A stretch of 10,511 nt of DNA. It comes from Candidatus Doudnabacteria bacterium (GTDB lineage Bacteria > Patescibacteriota > Doudnabacteria > UBA920 > 2-01-FULL-50-11). Below the pieces are notes generated by a model, which ran no database searches, was not told where the DNA came from, and saw only the letters and a program-made list of their open reading frames with translations. Both the position numbers and the translations under genes were made by a program. This document shows, piece by piece, positions 1 to 6,224 of this stretch (its first letter is position 1; every line of letters starts with the position of its first letter). The stretch is taken from contig JACQJK010000023.1 of NCBI GenBank assembly GCA_016205055.1, forward strand, positions 1 through 10,511. The letters are read 5' to 3'.

Positions 1-536
1 AAAAAAACCGCCGACAAAATAATCAACCGCGAATGAATTTTCGCCGAGCTTAAAAAACTTAAAAACATTACTGACAGCAGGAGCAAAAAAGTAAAAACGG
101 TTTCGGTTAATAGCATATTCGAATGAAAAACCGAAACTGGATCAAGCGCCAAAAACAGCCCGGATAAAACCGCGGCTCTGTTTCCAAAAAATTTTCCGGC
201 GATGAAATAAATTAATACCGCGCTTGAGGCGGAAAGCAGAATTTGAAAAATGTGAAAGAGAAACAGGTGTCCATAAAACAGACCCAATACAAAAGGAAAA
301 ACCGGGACATGTCCCGCTTCGGGAAGATAGGGAGGGGAAGGCATAATAGAAAAACCGAAACCGGCCGAAAAATTTTTAGCCATTTGCATGTATGCTCCCG
401 AATCGCCGAACGGGCCCCAGAAGCTGGCTGACCCGTAATGCCTGGCAAGGATATAATAAAATAGCAACCTCGCCGTCAACGCCAGGAGCAGGATAAAAAG
501 CGGAGTCCAGTATTTTTGCTCTTTTAAATCAATCAA
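1..536 (-). CDS. GT39/PMT-type membrane glycosyltransferase, N-terminal part (3' end outside window)
   Basis: Reading the minus strand from 536 to 1 gives an unbroken frame of 178 codons running off the window. It starts at TTG (536-534), which overlaps the TGA stop (531-529) of the upstream GT2 gene. The frame is closed upstream by TAA at 572-570 and has no ATG before residue 50, so TTG is the best start. The protein has a membrane helix at about 12-31, then a GDSGAYMQMAKN motif (residues 44-55) carrying the early acidic residue typical of the GT39/ArnT superfamily. Next come a PEAGHVPVFPF segment (72-82), a helix with the family-like FFGNRAAVLSGLFLALDP (116-133), and LLTETVF with Glu145. 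GT39 proteins take a sugar from a polyprenyl-phosphate donor and transfer it outside the membrane. The acceptor is unknown. The placement behind a DPM1-like gene fits this role. It appears to be the sixth gene of the minus-strand operon. Confidence 0.8.
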   Translation of the reverse strand, partial: MIDLKEQKYWTPLFILLLALTARLLFYYILARHYGSASFWGPFGDSGAYMQMAKNFSAGFGFSIMPSPPYLPEAGHVPVFPFVLGLFYGHLFLFHIFQILLSASSAVLIYFIAGKFFGNRAAVLSGLFLALDPVSVFHSNMLLTETVFTFLLLLSVMFLSFLSSAKIHSRLIILSAVF

Positions 537-1221
537 AGAAATGATAGCGAAAAATATAATAAACAGCTTTTATCCCGTCCGAAAAACGAATTTTTTTTCC
601 CTCTTCATAGGTTCTTCCAGCGTAGGATATCCCCACTTCATAAATGCGCCAGCGTTTGTTCTTGGCAACCTTGGCCGTCACTTCCGGTTCGAACCCAAAA
701 CCGTTTTCGCGTAATCGGAGCGCTGTCAGCACTTCCCGACGAAAAACTTTGTATCCGGTTTCAATGTCGGTCAAATTCAAATTCGTCAAAATGTTGGACA
801 GCAAAGTTAAAAATTTGTTCCCGGCATAGTGCCAGAAATACAACACACGGTGGGGGTAATCACCGGAAAATCTCGAGCCGAAAACCACATCGGCTTGCCC
901 TTTCAAAATGGGGTCCAGCAACTGGGGATATTCAGCGGGGTTATATTCTAAATCAGCGTCCTGAACAATTAAAACGTCACCGGTGGCATGCTTGATTCCG
1001 GTCTTAACCGCGGCCCCCTTGCCTAAATTGCGCTCGTGATAAAAAACCGAATGCTTCCCCTCAAACTCCCGCAAGATCTCTTTGCTGCCGTCGCGCGAGC
1101 AATCGTCAACCAAAATCAGTTCCTTTGCCACCCCTGGCAATTCCACGGCTTCCACTCGGCTTACGATCTCCCGCAAGGTCTCAAATTCGTTATAAATCGG
1201 AACAATAACTGAAAGTTTCAT
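529..1221 (-). CDS. DPM1-like GT2 polyprenyl-phosphate glycosyltransferase
   Basis: This 230-residue GT-A fold enzyme resembles soluble dolichol-phosphate mannose synthase (DPM1). Such enzymes transfer hexose from a nucleotide sugar to polyprenyl phosphate at the cytoplasmic face. Visible motifs are the N-terminal strand MKLSVIVPIYNE, LVDDCSRDGS with Asp39/Asp40 for the nucleotide, NLGKGAAVKTGI (65-76), the metal-binding DAD at 88-90, GSRFSGD (115-121), DIETGYKVFRR (152-162) and GFGFEPEVTAK (174-184). There is no C-terminal membrane pair as in GtrB or long DPM forms, so it is probably a peripheral protein. The ATG start has an AAGAAG purine run directly upstream and lies 12 bases after the preceding stop. 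The sugar (mannose, glucose or other) cannot be read from sequence. It lies between two GT39 genes, which are the expected users of its product. Confidence 0.9.
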   Translation of the reverse strand: MKLSVIVPIYNEFETLREIVSRVEAVELPGVAKELILVDDCSRDGSKEILREFEGKHSVFYHERNLGKGAAVKTGIKHATGDVLIVQDADLEYNPAEYPQLLDPILKGQADVVFGSRFSGDYPHRVLYFWHYAGNKFLTLLSNILTNLNLTDIETGYKVFRREVLTALRLRENGFGFEPEVTAKVAKNKRWRIYEVGISYAGRTYEEGKKIRFSDGIKAVYYIFRYHFFD

Positions 1222-1233
1222 CTTCTTAATTGG

Positions 1234-3162
1234 TTACCGCTCCGCGTTAAGCTCATAAATATAAAACGCCTCGCGCCCTTTATCATCATACACGATACGC
1301 GGCTTTAGCGTAGCGAACGGATAACGGCGCTTGATTTCCTTAGTTTGGGGGTAATCGGTCTGCGCGGCCGTGACTATGTGATCAGCGGCGAATATAAAAT
1401 ACCCGCGCTCAAACCCCATGGCGTCCAGGCTTTGTCTTGCTTCCGGCTCATCCAGCACGCGGAGAAACTCGTAAGTGCTGAAAATCATCAACCGCCGATA
1501 AAACTTCCATCGGTCAAACACCCAAGTAACGGGAAACCAGCTCATGTTTACGTCATAAACCAAAAAGGCCGGGAAAGTTACGCTGCCGGAATCAATCGAA
1601 GAAAAATTAATCTCTTGAGAATTTAACTTTCCGTACCAGTAGCGCCGCATAGTTTCCTGAACCTCTTGACTGCTGCGCTTGTCGGACAGCAGGCGGCTTA
1701 CTTCTTGATCAAGCTGATTGTAACCGTAATTTTCCAGACGGAAGGGAGAGTAGAAGTATCCGGGGATGCGGGAAACCTCGCGCGCGTGGTTGGTGTAAAA
1801 AGTGAATGTCAAAAAAAATAGCGCAAGCAACGGTCCAAGAATTAAAAGGTATTTATTAAAGTCAACGGCGGAACCAGCCAGACCGATAATCAACGCCGTA
1901 AAAGGAGTAAGTACGCCAAGCCAATGAGCCGAGCCGCCGACCACAGAGAATCCCAGGAACAACGAAAAAAAAGTAAACACGATTAAGAAAACGCCGCGAT
2001 CATCAGATCGCCATCGTCGCAAAATAACCAGTGCCAAGGCGCAAAAAAACACCAAGGAATACAACAACGACTGGCCTTTTATCAAAGTGGCGATCACGGC
2101 TTGCGGCTGGAAGTGAAAATTTGATAAACGGGCGTCCAAAATACTCCAATCACTTCGATCCTGTCGGAAAAGATCGGAAAACTGAACGTCGAAGTGACCG
2201 CGTTGTTGATACATCTGATAATTATAAAAAACCACCGGTAAGCTGATTACCAAAAAAATAACCACTCCCAGCCAGAAATGCCGTTCCCGAAACACCCACC
2301 TTTGTTTTAAAAGCAAGTATAAGACCAACCCCGGGAGCGCAAACAGGAGGGTGTATTTACTCAAAAAGGCCAGTCCGAAAAAAATACCGGCGAAAATAAA
2401 ATCCCAGTTTTTATCCGCCTCCGCCCGAAGACCACTCCGACGTCCGTCGGAGTGGATGAAGGGCGGTACGGATGAGGCACGTGAGGGGAAAACATCGTCT
2501 GGCTTCGGACTTCGACGGTGAGCTCGGTCGAACCGCGGATTCCCCGCCTGCCGCCAGGCAGGCGCGCTCAAAGACGAGGCGGATAAACCCAGCCGTAGTC
2601 CGCCTCTGGCGGACGAAGGCGGGTTGAAGATGCCACGAACGTCAGCCCGTGGAGCTTCACGCTCGAACGCCCGTATTGTAAAAAATAATCCCAAAAAAAG
2701 AAAAAAAGAAAACAGTCCTTCTAAATATCCCACGCGACCGGTCCAAATAAAGTAACTGTTCACGGCCAATGCGGCTAAGGTCAGCACTGCCGCTTGAGAA
2801 CCCAAAAGCTTTTTGGCCATGAAAAAAGCAACCAGGGCCGTTCCCACGACGGCCAAGGCAGTAGGCAAGCGAGCGATGAAAGCTGATACTCCAAATGCTT
2901 TGAAAAAGAAAAACTGAACTAAAAAAAACAGCGGGGGGTGATCGTGAAAAGACAACAATGACCAGAAAGGCCGCGTACCAAACCACTGCACTGGCGTGGT
3001 TTGGTTTTCCGAATTCATGTAATCATAATAACCGATGGCGCGAAAAGCATAATGAGCGTCATCACCCAAAAAATCAGCCCTGGTCAAACGGAAAAAAAGC
3101 AAAAATACAACGAATGCGAAAAAGAAATAAATCGCTACTCGTCGTCTTGTCAAAAATCTCAT
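1234..3162 (-). CDS. GT39/PMT-type membrane glycosyltransferase carrying an in-frame repeat insertion
   Basis: This polytopic protein of about 642 residues belongs to the GT39/ArnT superfamily, which transfers sugar from a polyprenyl-phosphate donor at the outer face of the membrane. Numbering from ATG 3162, it has an N-terminal helix (8-27), the acidic loop motif FLGDDAHYAFRAIGYYDY with Asp34/Asp35, SFHDHPPLFFLVQ (71-83), RLPTALAVVG, and WTGRVGYLEGLFSFF with Glu148. Further helices follow, and then a long soluble C-terminal part from about residue 455. Residues 169-249 are foreign-looking: rich in Arg, Pro and Ser, not hydrophobic, and encoded by a GC-rich palindrome mosaic. Family-like sequence resumes at DKNWDFIFAGIFFGLAFLSKYT. 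The start is uncertain. TTG at 3168, immediately after the GT4 stop, would add two residues and places AGGGA 6 bases upstream; ATG at 3162 leaves about 12 bases. The gene is intact despite the insertion. Confidence 0.85.
   Translation of the reverse strand: MRFLTRRRVAIYFFFAFVVFLLFFRLTRADFLGDDAHYAFRAIGYYDYMNSENQTTPVQWFGTRPFWSLLSFHDHPPLFFLVQFFFFKAFGVSAFIARLPTALAVVGTALVAFFMAKKLLGSQAAVLTLAALAVNSYFIWTGRVGYLEGLFSFFLFLGLFFTIRAFEREAPRADVRGIFNPPSSARGGLRLGLSASSLSAPAWRQAGNPRFDRAHRRSPKPDDVFPSRASSVPPFIHSDGRRSGLRAEADKNWDFIFAGIFFGLAFLSKYTLLFALPGLVLYLLLKQRWVFRERHFWLGVVIFLVISLPVVFYNYQMYQQRGHFDVQFSDLFRQDRSDWSILDARLSNFHFQPQAVIATLIKGQSLLYSLVFFCALALVILRRWRSDDRGVFLIVFTFFSLFLGFSVVGGSAHWLGVLTPFTALIIGLAGSAVDFNKYLLILGPLLALFFLTFTFYTNHAREVSRIPGYFYSPFRLENYGYNQLDQEVSRLLSDKRSSQEVQETMRRYWYGKLNSQEINFSSIDSGSVTFPAFLVYDVNMSWFPVTWVFDRWKFYRRLMIFSTYEFLRVLDEPEARQSLDAMGFERGYFIFAADHIVTAAQTDYPQTKEIKRRYPFATLKPRIVYDDKGREAFYIYELNAER
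2432..2455. repeat. Perfect inverted repeat, 10-base arms
   Basis: CCACTCCGAC at 2432-2441 is exactly complementary to GTCGGAGTGG at 2446-2455, with the four-base loop GTCC. In the minus-strand gene it encodes part of the HSDGRRSG segment. It is the longest perfect hairpin in the mosaic. Confidence 0.85.
2511..2532. repeat. Inverted repeat TTCGAC/GTCGAA
   Basis: TTCGAC at 2511-2516 pairs with GTCGAA at 2527-2532 across ten bases that contain the palindrome GAGCTC (2521-2526 region, off centre). Short elements of this TTCGAC-GAGCTC-GTCGAA type recur in many bacterial genomes, from memory and unchecked here. In the minus-strand gene it encodes the FDRAHRR segment. Confidence 0.7.
2545..2564. 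repeat. Inverted repeat CGCCTGCC/GGCAGGCG
   Basis: CGCCTGCC at 2545-2552 is exactly complementary to GGCAGGCG at 2557-2564, with the loop GCCA. The CCTGCC...GGCAGG design resembles a repeat I associate with Patescibacteria genomes. That association is from memory and needs a genome-wide count. In the gene it encodes SAPAWRQAG. Confidence 0.85.
2598..2614. repeat. Inverted repeat GTCCGCC/GGCGGAC
   Basis: GTCCGCC at 2598-2604 pairs exactly with GGCGGAC at 2608-2614 over the loop TCT. It encodes SSARGGL in the GT39 protein and is the first palindrome met when reading in gene direction. Confidence 0.8.
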
Positions 3163-3168
3163 GATCAA

Positions 3169-4323
3169 TTATTTTCCCTGCTGGTAAAGTTCGGAAAAAA
3201 TCTTCCTCATGCCGGCGGTAACCGACTCCCAGGAGTACCTGCTTTTCACCAAAGCATGAGCGGTGTCTGACAATTGTTCCCGTAATGCGTCGCTTTGCGC
3301 CAACGCTTGAATTTTTGCGGCCAAGTCGCCCGGGTCTTCTTCTTTACAAAACAACCCCGTTGCTCCGTCTTTTAAGAACTCCTTAATGCCTCCCACGGGC
3401 GTGCCGATGATGGGAATGTGAGCGGCCATCGCTTCCAAAAAAGCGTTGCCCAGCCCTTCGGACCGAGACGGCCGCACGAAGACTTTGGCCAAATTTAAAT
3501 AATACGGCAACTCCGGGTGGGGAACATTGCCCACGAAAATTACGCGCTCGGAAATTCCCAAAGTGTACGCTTGTGACCGGAGACGCTGCGCAAGTGCCCC
3601 TCCGCCGACTACCAAAAGTTTAAAATGCGCCGGCAGCTGCGCCATGGCGGAAATCAGCAGGTCAATGCCGTTTTTATGAACCAGACGAGAAACGGTAATT
3701 ACCACAAAGTCGCCGGGTCCTAATTTGAAAAAGTTCCGATACCGCTCAAGCTCGGAGCGCTCCGGCGGGCGGGAAAAGTGTTCCAGGTTAACCCCGTTCG
3801 GAACGACGGCGATCTTGCTCCGCGCGCCTCTTTTCAAAGCAAGATCGGCTAAATAACCGCTGATGGTTTGGATATAATCCGCCTTTTTCAACATTAACCG
3901 CCACCATAAGCCCAGCATACCGAATTTTCCGTAACGCAGGTGGATTTGAGAATCCCCTTCCTGCAAAGTCAAAAGCAAAGGAATTTTGGGCTGAAAAAGT
4001 TTCAAAAAATAAGCTCCGATGCTGGCATAAGACACCATGACCGCCCAGGCCAAGTCAACTTGCTGTTTTCGATGAATCGCCAGCGCTTTGAAAAAAGCCA
4101 AGAAAGGGAACAAAAACCAGCGATCGAAAATTGTGCCGTAACCAAGCCGGTAAACCTCCATTTCTCTTCGGTGTTCGTACCGCGGCAGCGACATGTCGAA
4201 ACGGTAAGTGATCATAAAGAAAATACATTCATCAGACATCCGTTTGGCAAGCTCCGCAACCGCCACCTCGGCGCCGCCCATATAGGGCTCGTAAGCCGTA
4301 GAAAAGATCAAAACTTTTTTCAT
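3169..4323 (-). CDS. GT4-family glycosyltransferase (GT-B fold)
   Basis: This 384-residue retaining glycosyltransferase of the GT4 type has two Rossmann-like domains. The N-terminal acceptor domain opens with MKKVLIFSTAYEPYMGGAEV, where the PYMGGAE loop is the usual glycine-rich entry. The hinge is near VVPNGVNLEHF (173-183). The C-terminal donor domain shows VVITVSRLVHKNGIDLLI (207-224), LLVVGGG (236-242), FVGNVPHPELPYYLNLAKVF, then the EX7E motif Glu289/Glu297 in RSEGLGNAFLEAMA, and GTPVGGIKEFL. It should act at the cytoplasmic membrane face using a nucleotide sugar. Donor and acceptor are not readable from sequence. It starts at ATG 21 bases after the epimerase stop, with no clear Shine-Dalgarno sequence, and ends with TAA directly against the following GT39 gene. 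It is the third gene of the operon. Confidence 0.92.
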   Translation of the reverse strand: MKKVLIFSTAYEPYMGGAEVAVAELAKRMSDECIFFMITYRFDMSLPRYEHRREMEVYRLGYGTIFDRWFLFPFLAFFKALAIHRKQQVDLAWAVMVSYASIGAYFLKLFQPKIPLLLTLQEGDSQIHLRYGKFGMLGLWWRLMLKKADYIQTISGYLADLALKRGARSKIAVVPNGVNLEHFSRPPERSELERYRNFFKLGPGDFVVITVSRLVHKNGIDLLISAMAQLPAHFKLLVVGGGALAQRLRSQAYTLGISERVIFVGNVPHPELPYYLNLAKVFVRPSRSEGLGNAFLEAMAAHIPIIGTPVGGIKEFLKDGATGLFCKEEDPGDLAAKIQALAQSDALREQLSDTAHALVKSRYSWESVTAGMRKIFSELYQQGK

Positions 4324-4344
4324 TTAATAAAACTTAATAATCTG

Positions 4345-5316
4345 CTATCGGTCCAATCCGAGGCGGTGAGCATATTCATTGTACCAGTCAACAAATTTTT
4401 TTATACCTTCATCAATGCTGACTTTGGGATCATAATTTAACATAGCTTTGGCTTTGGAAATATCGGCAAAAGTTTCTAACACGTCGCCGGGTTGTAAAGG
4501 CAGTAATTCCCTCTCTGCTTTTTTGCCCAGCGACTTTTCTATCTCCGTAATAAAATTTTCAAGATGCTGGCTTTGACCGCGTCCTAAATTAATAATTTCG
4601 TAAGAATAGCTTCGCTCCAAGGCCGCAATGACCCCGCTCACTATATCATCTATATAGGTGAAATCTCTTTTCGTTTTGCCGCCGTTGAAGACCTGGATGG
4701 GTTTGTCGTTGGTAATGGCTTTGGTGAATAAAAAAAGCGCCATATCAGGACGCCCAAACGGTCCGTAAACCGTGAAAAATCGCAAACCGGTAGTGCTGAT
4801 GCCAAACAAATGGTGATAAGAATACGCCATCAACTCATTTGCCCGTTTGGTCGCTCCATAAAGCGACAGCGGACGCTCTACCGGATCGGACTCCGAGAAA
4901 GGCAGCTTGGTATTGCCGCCATAGACAGAAGACGAGGAAGCGTAAATTAAAGTCTTAACCTGAAACCTCCGCACGCATTCCAAAATATTTAAAAAACCTT
5001 TGACATTGCTCTCTTCGTAAACTTCCGGTCGCGTCAACGAATATCTCACTCCGGCTTGAGCGGCTAAGTGACAAATTTTGTCAAACTTACCTTTTAGGAA
5101 AACTTTCTCCAGGGTGGGCAGATCTATCAAATTGATGCGATGCAATTCAAAAGAATAACCAGAAAGCATGTTCTCAATCCTGGCTTCTTTCAAAACAGGG
5201 CTATAGTAATCATTGAAGTTGTCTATAATTACAACTTTATGTCCTTCGTCAAGCAGTCGCTTGGCCACGTGGGCACCAATGAATCCAGCCCCGCCGGTTA
5301 CTAGAATTTTACTCAT
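4345..5316 (-). CDS. UDP-glucuronate 4-epimerase-like NAD-dependent SDR enzyme
   Basis: This extended short-chain dehydrogenase of 323 residues has the NAD-binding motif GGAGFIG (8-14), acidic residues after strand 2 (IIDNFNDYYSP), and the catalytic set Ser128/Ser129 with Tyr153 and Lys157 in SLYGATK. The segments FNDYYSPVLKEARIENML, TVYGPFGRPDMALFLFTKAI (182-201) and KTKRDFTYIDDI (214-225) are characteristic of the UDP-glucuronate 4-epimerase branch (CapI/LspL/plant GAE), more than of GalE or RmlB. The expected reaction is interconversion of UDP-glucuronate and UDP-galacturonate in the cytoplasm. The preceding dehydrogenase would supply UDP-glucuronate, so the two genes form a short uronic-acid pathway. 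There is a 24-base gap from that gene and no obvious ribosome binding site. The length is normal for the family. A related specificity, such as GlcNAc-uronate or pentose epimerisation, cannot be excluded. Confidence 0.9.
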   Translation of the reverse strand: MSKILVTGGAGFIGAHVAKRLLDEGHKVVIIDNFNDYYSPVLKEARIENMLSGYSFELHRINLIDLPTLEKVFLKGKFDKICHLAAQAGVRYSLTRPEVYEESNVKGFLNILECVRRFQVKTLIYASSSSVYGGNTKLPFSESDPVERPLSLYGATKRANELMAYSYHHLFGISTTGLRFFTVYGPFGRPDMALFLFTKAITNDKPIQVFNGGKTKRDFTYIDDIVSGVIAALERSYSYEIINLGRGQSQHLENFITEIEKSLGKKAERELLPLQPGDVLETFADISKAKAMLNYDPKVSIDEGIKKFVDWYNEYAHRLGLDR

Positions 5317-5340
5317 TGCAGAAAAGAGCGATTAAGGTAA

Positions 5341-6135
5341 TCAGCGGTCAATACCGCCGGTCAAACGATTATTCACCTCCTCCGCCGCTTTCAGCAAAGT
5401 CAAATCCACCCCAAGCTCTTCCCCGAATTTAATCATGGCTCGAATGTCTTTAGGCAGGCATTTACCGCCATAACCCCGATAACCCTTATGCCAGACTTCC
5501 AGATGAGAAGTGCCGATTCTTTTATCCGCCGCCGCCGCCTCCATCACGTCGTCATAATTGATTCCCAGCTTCTCGCAAACTTCGTACATTTGATTAGCAT
5601 AGACCACCTTTACGGAAAACCAGTTATTGCCGAAGTATTTCACCATCTCTGCGGTCGTTGCGGGCAGCAAGCGGGAAAAAGGCGCAAGCGGCAGAATCTG
5701 TCTGACCTCTCCGGCAATCTCGTAACTTTGCGGCGTATAGCCGAGGATTTGCCGGTCGGGAAAGGCGAAATCGGCATCGGCGGTGCTTTCTGTCAAAAAC
5801 TCCGGGTTGAATATCAATTTTAAATGCGGGTAGGTTTTTTGATAACGCTCGGTCGTGCCGGGAACAATCGTGGATTTAATGATCACGACTTTACCCGCCT
5901 CGGCGCTCGCCACATTCGCCATGGCGTCGTCAATGAAGGATAAATCGATTTTCTGATTAAACGGCGTGGGTACGGCCACAAAGATAAAATCCTGCTTGAG
6001 CACTCCTTGCAGACTGTCGCTGTCTTTATATTTATCGTAAACCTTTACGTCCTTGGCTTTTGCCCCGTAATAACGAGCAATCGCCGTACCCACAAACCCT
6101 CCGCCGATAATCCCGATTGATTTGTTCTTAATCAT
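5341..6135 (-). CDS. Short UDP-glucose/GDP-mannose 6-dehydrogenase family protein
   Basis: This 264-residue nucleotide-sugar dehydrogenase homologue would oxidise a sugar C6 alcohol to a uronic acid with two NAD+. Visible are the NAD-binding loop GIIGGGFVG (8-16), FVAVPTPFN (52-60), KSTIVPGTTERY (87-98), NPEFLTES (110-117), the central helix EMVKYFGNNWFSVKVVYANQ (163-182), and the catalytic cysteine Cys226 in GYGGKCLPKD. Usual members are about 390-450 residues and have a third, C-terminal domain that helps bind the nucleotide sugar. This protein stops at NNRLTGGIDR, directly after the central dimerisation helix, and only 24 bases separate it from the next gene, so no remnant is present. UDP-glucose is the likely substrate because an epimerase of the UDP-glucuronate type follows. 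It is the first gene of the operon, about 35 bases downstream of the predicted transcription start. Confidence 0.87.
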   Translation of the reverse strand: MIKNKSIGIIGGGFVGTAIARYYGAKAKDVKVYDKYKDSDSLQGVLKQDFIFVAVPTPFNQKIDLSFIDDAMANVASAEAGKVVIIKSTIVPGTTERYQKTYPHLKLIFNPEFLTESTADADFAFPDRQILGYTPQSYEIAGEVRQILPLAPFSRLLPATTAEMVKYFGNNWFSVKVVYANQMYEVCEKLGINYDDVMEAAAADKRIGTSHLEVWHKGYRGYGGKCLPKDIRAMIKFGEELGVDLTLLKAAEEVNNRLTGGIDR

Positions 6136-6147
6136 GTCTTCGGATAT

Positions 6148-6224
6148 ACTCCTTGCTTAAGGACAAGATGTTATTTATTATAATTCTACTCGGTTTTCCG
6201 GTCAAAGCCAACTCCTTGCTTCAG
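6148..6224. repeat. 14-base direct repeat in the divergent region
   Basis: ACTCCTTGCTTAAG (6148-6161) and ACTCCTTGCTTCAG (6211-6224) match at 13 of 14 positions and are 63 bases apart. They flank the operon promoter, one in the leader and one just upstream of the -35 box. On the minus strand both read as a sequence containing AAGGAGT. They could be an operator pair or a small duplication; the sequence alone does not decide. Confidence 0.5.
6177..6205 (-). promoter_or_regulatory. Sigma70-type promoter for the six-gene minus-strand operon
   Basis: On the minus strand, TTGACC (6205-6200) and TATAAT (6182-6177) are separated by exactly 17 bases. That is one mismatch to the -35 consensus and a perfect -10. 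Initiation would fall near 6170, giving a leader of about 35 bases before the dehydrogenase ATG at 6135. AAGGAG lies in this leader but about 13 bases from the ATG, which is long for a ribosome binding site. No comparably good promoter is visible inside the operon. Confidence 0.65.

Larger units (their letters stand above)
2410..2587. repeat. 12-base inverted repeat pair bracketing the downstream part of the mosaic
   Basis: TTTATCCGCCTC at 2410-2421 has its exact reverse complement GAGGCGGATAAA at 2576-2587. The pair encloses three of the four small palindromes (2432-2455, 2511-2532, 2545-2564), while the fourth lies outside at 2598-2614. The copy at 2410 sits at the junction where normal protein sequence (DKNWDF) resumes. 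It could be an end of one inserted unit, but I see no flanking target duplication. Confidence 0.65.
2416..2658 (-). repeat. In-frame mosaic of GC-rich palindromic repeats inside a GT39 gene
   Basis: This is a stretch of about 243 bases coding for residues 169-249 of the surrounding GT39 protein. It holds at least four different short inverted repeats, at 2432-2455, 2511-2532, 2545-2564 and 2598-2614, separated by GC-rich filler. Base composition and the encoded residues (Arg, Pro, Ser, Ala, Gly) differ sharply from the Phe/Leu-rich, A/T-richer flanks. Membrane-protein sequence of the expected family continues on both sides in the same frame. This indicates that repeats entered a loop region and were kept as multiples of three. 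The exact edges are approximate. Similar in-frame palindromes are known in Rickettsia (RPE elements); any relation to those is not claimed. Confidence 0.75.

Noticed and set aside
212..448. A 78-codon minus-strand frame starting at ATG
   Set aside because: It is a shifted frame inside the partial GT39 gene, whose own frame shows clear helices and conserved motifs.
2432..2614. CRISPR array
   Set aside because: The palindromes differ in sequence and spacing, no identical direct repeats separate unique spacers, and the block is coding.
2657..2986. A 109-codon minus-strand frame
   Set aside because: It lies in a shifted frame wholly within the GT39 gene; the GT39 frame carries the family motifs.
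1234..3162. GT39 gene as a pseudogene disrupted by repeats
   Set aside because: The frame is continuous through the repeat block and family-like membrane sequence resumes in the same frame, so it is an in-frame insertion, not a break.
3940..4440. A 166-codon plus-strand frame
   Set aside because: It is antisense to the GT4 gene and the end of the epimerase gene, has no recognisable motifs, and disagrees with both strong genes.
5317..5340. Possible remnant of a lost C-terminal domain after the short dehydrogenase
   Set aside because: Only 24 bases separate it from the next start codon, the stop is clean, and no domain-like sequence appears in other frames nearby.
6153..6184. Plus-strand promoter TTGCTT with TATAAT
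   Set aside because: The spacer is 20 bases, too long for a normal sigma70 promoter, and the TATAAT overlaps the better minus-strand promoter.
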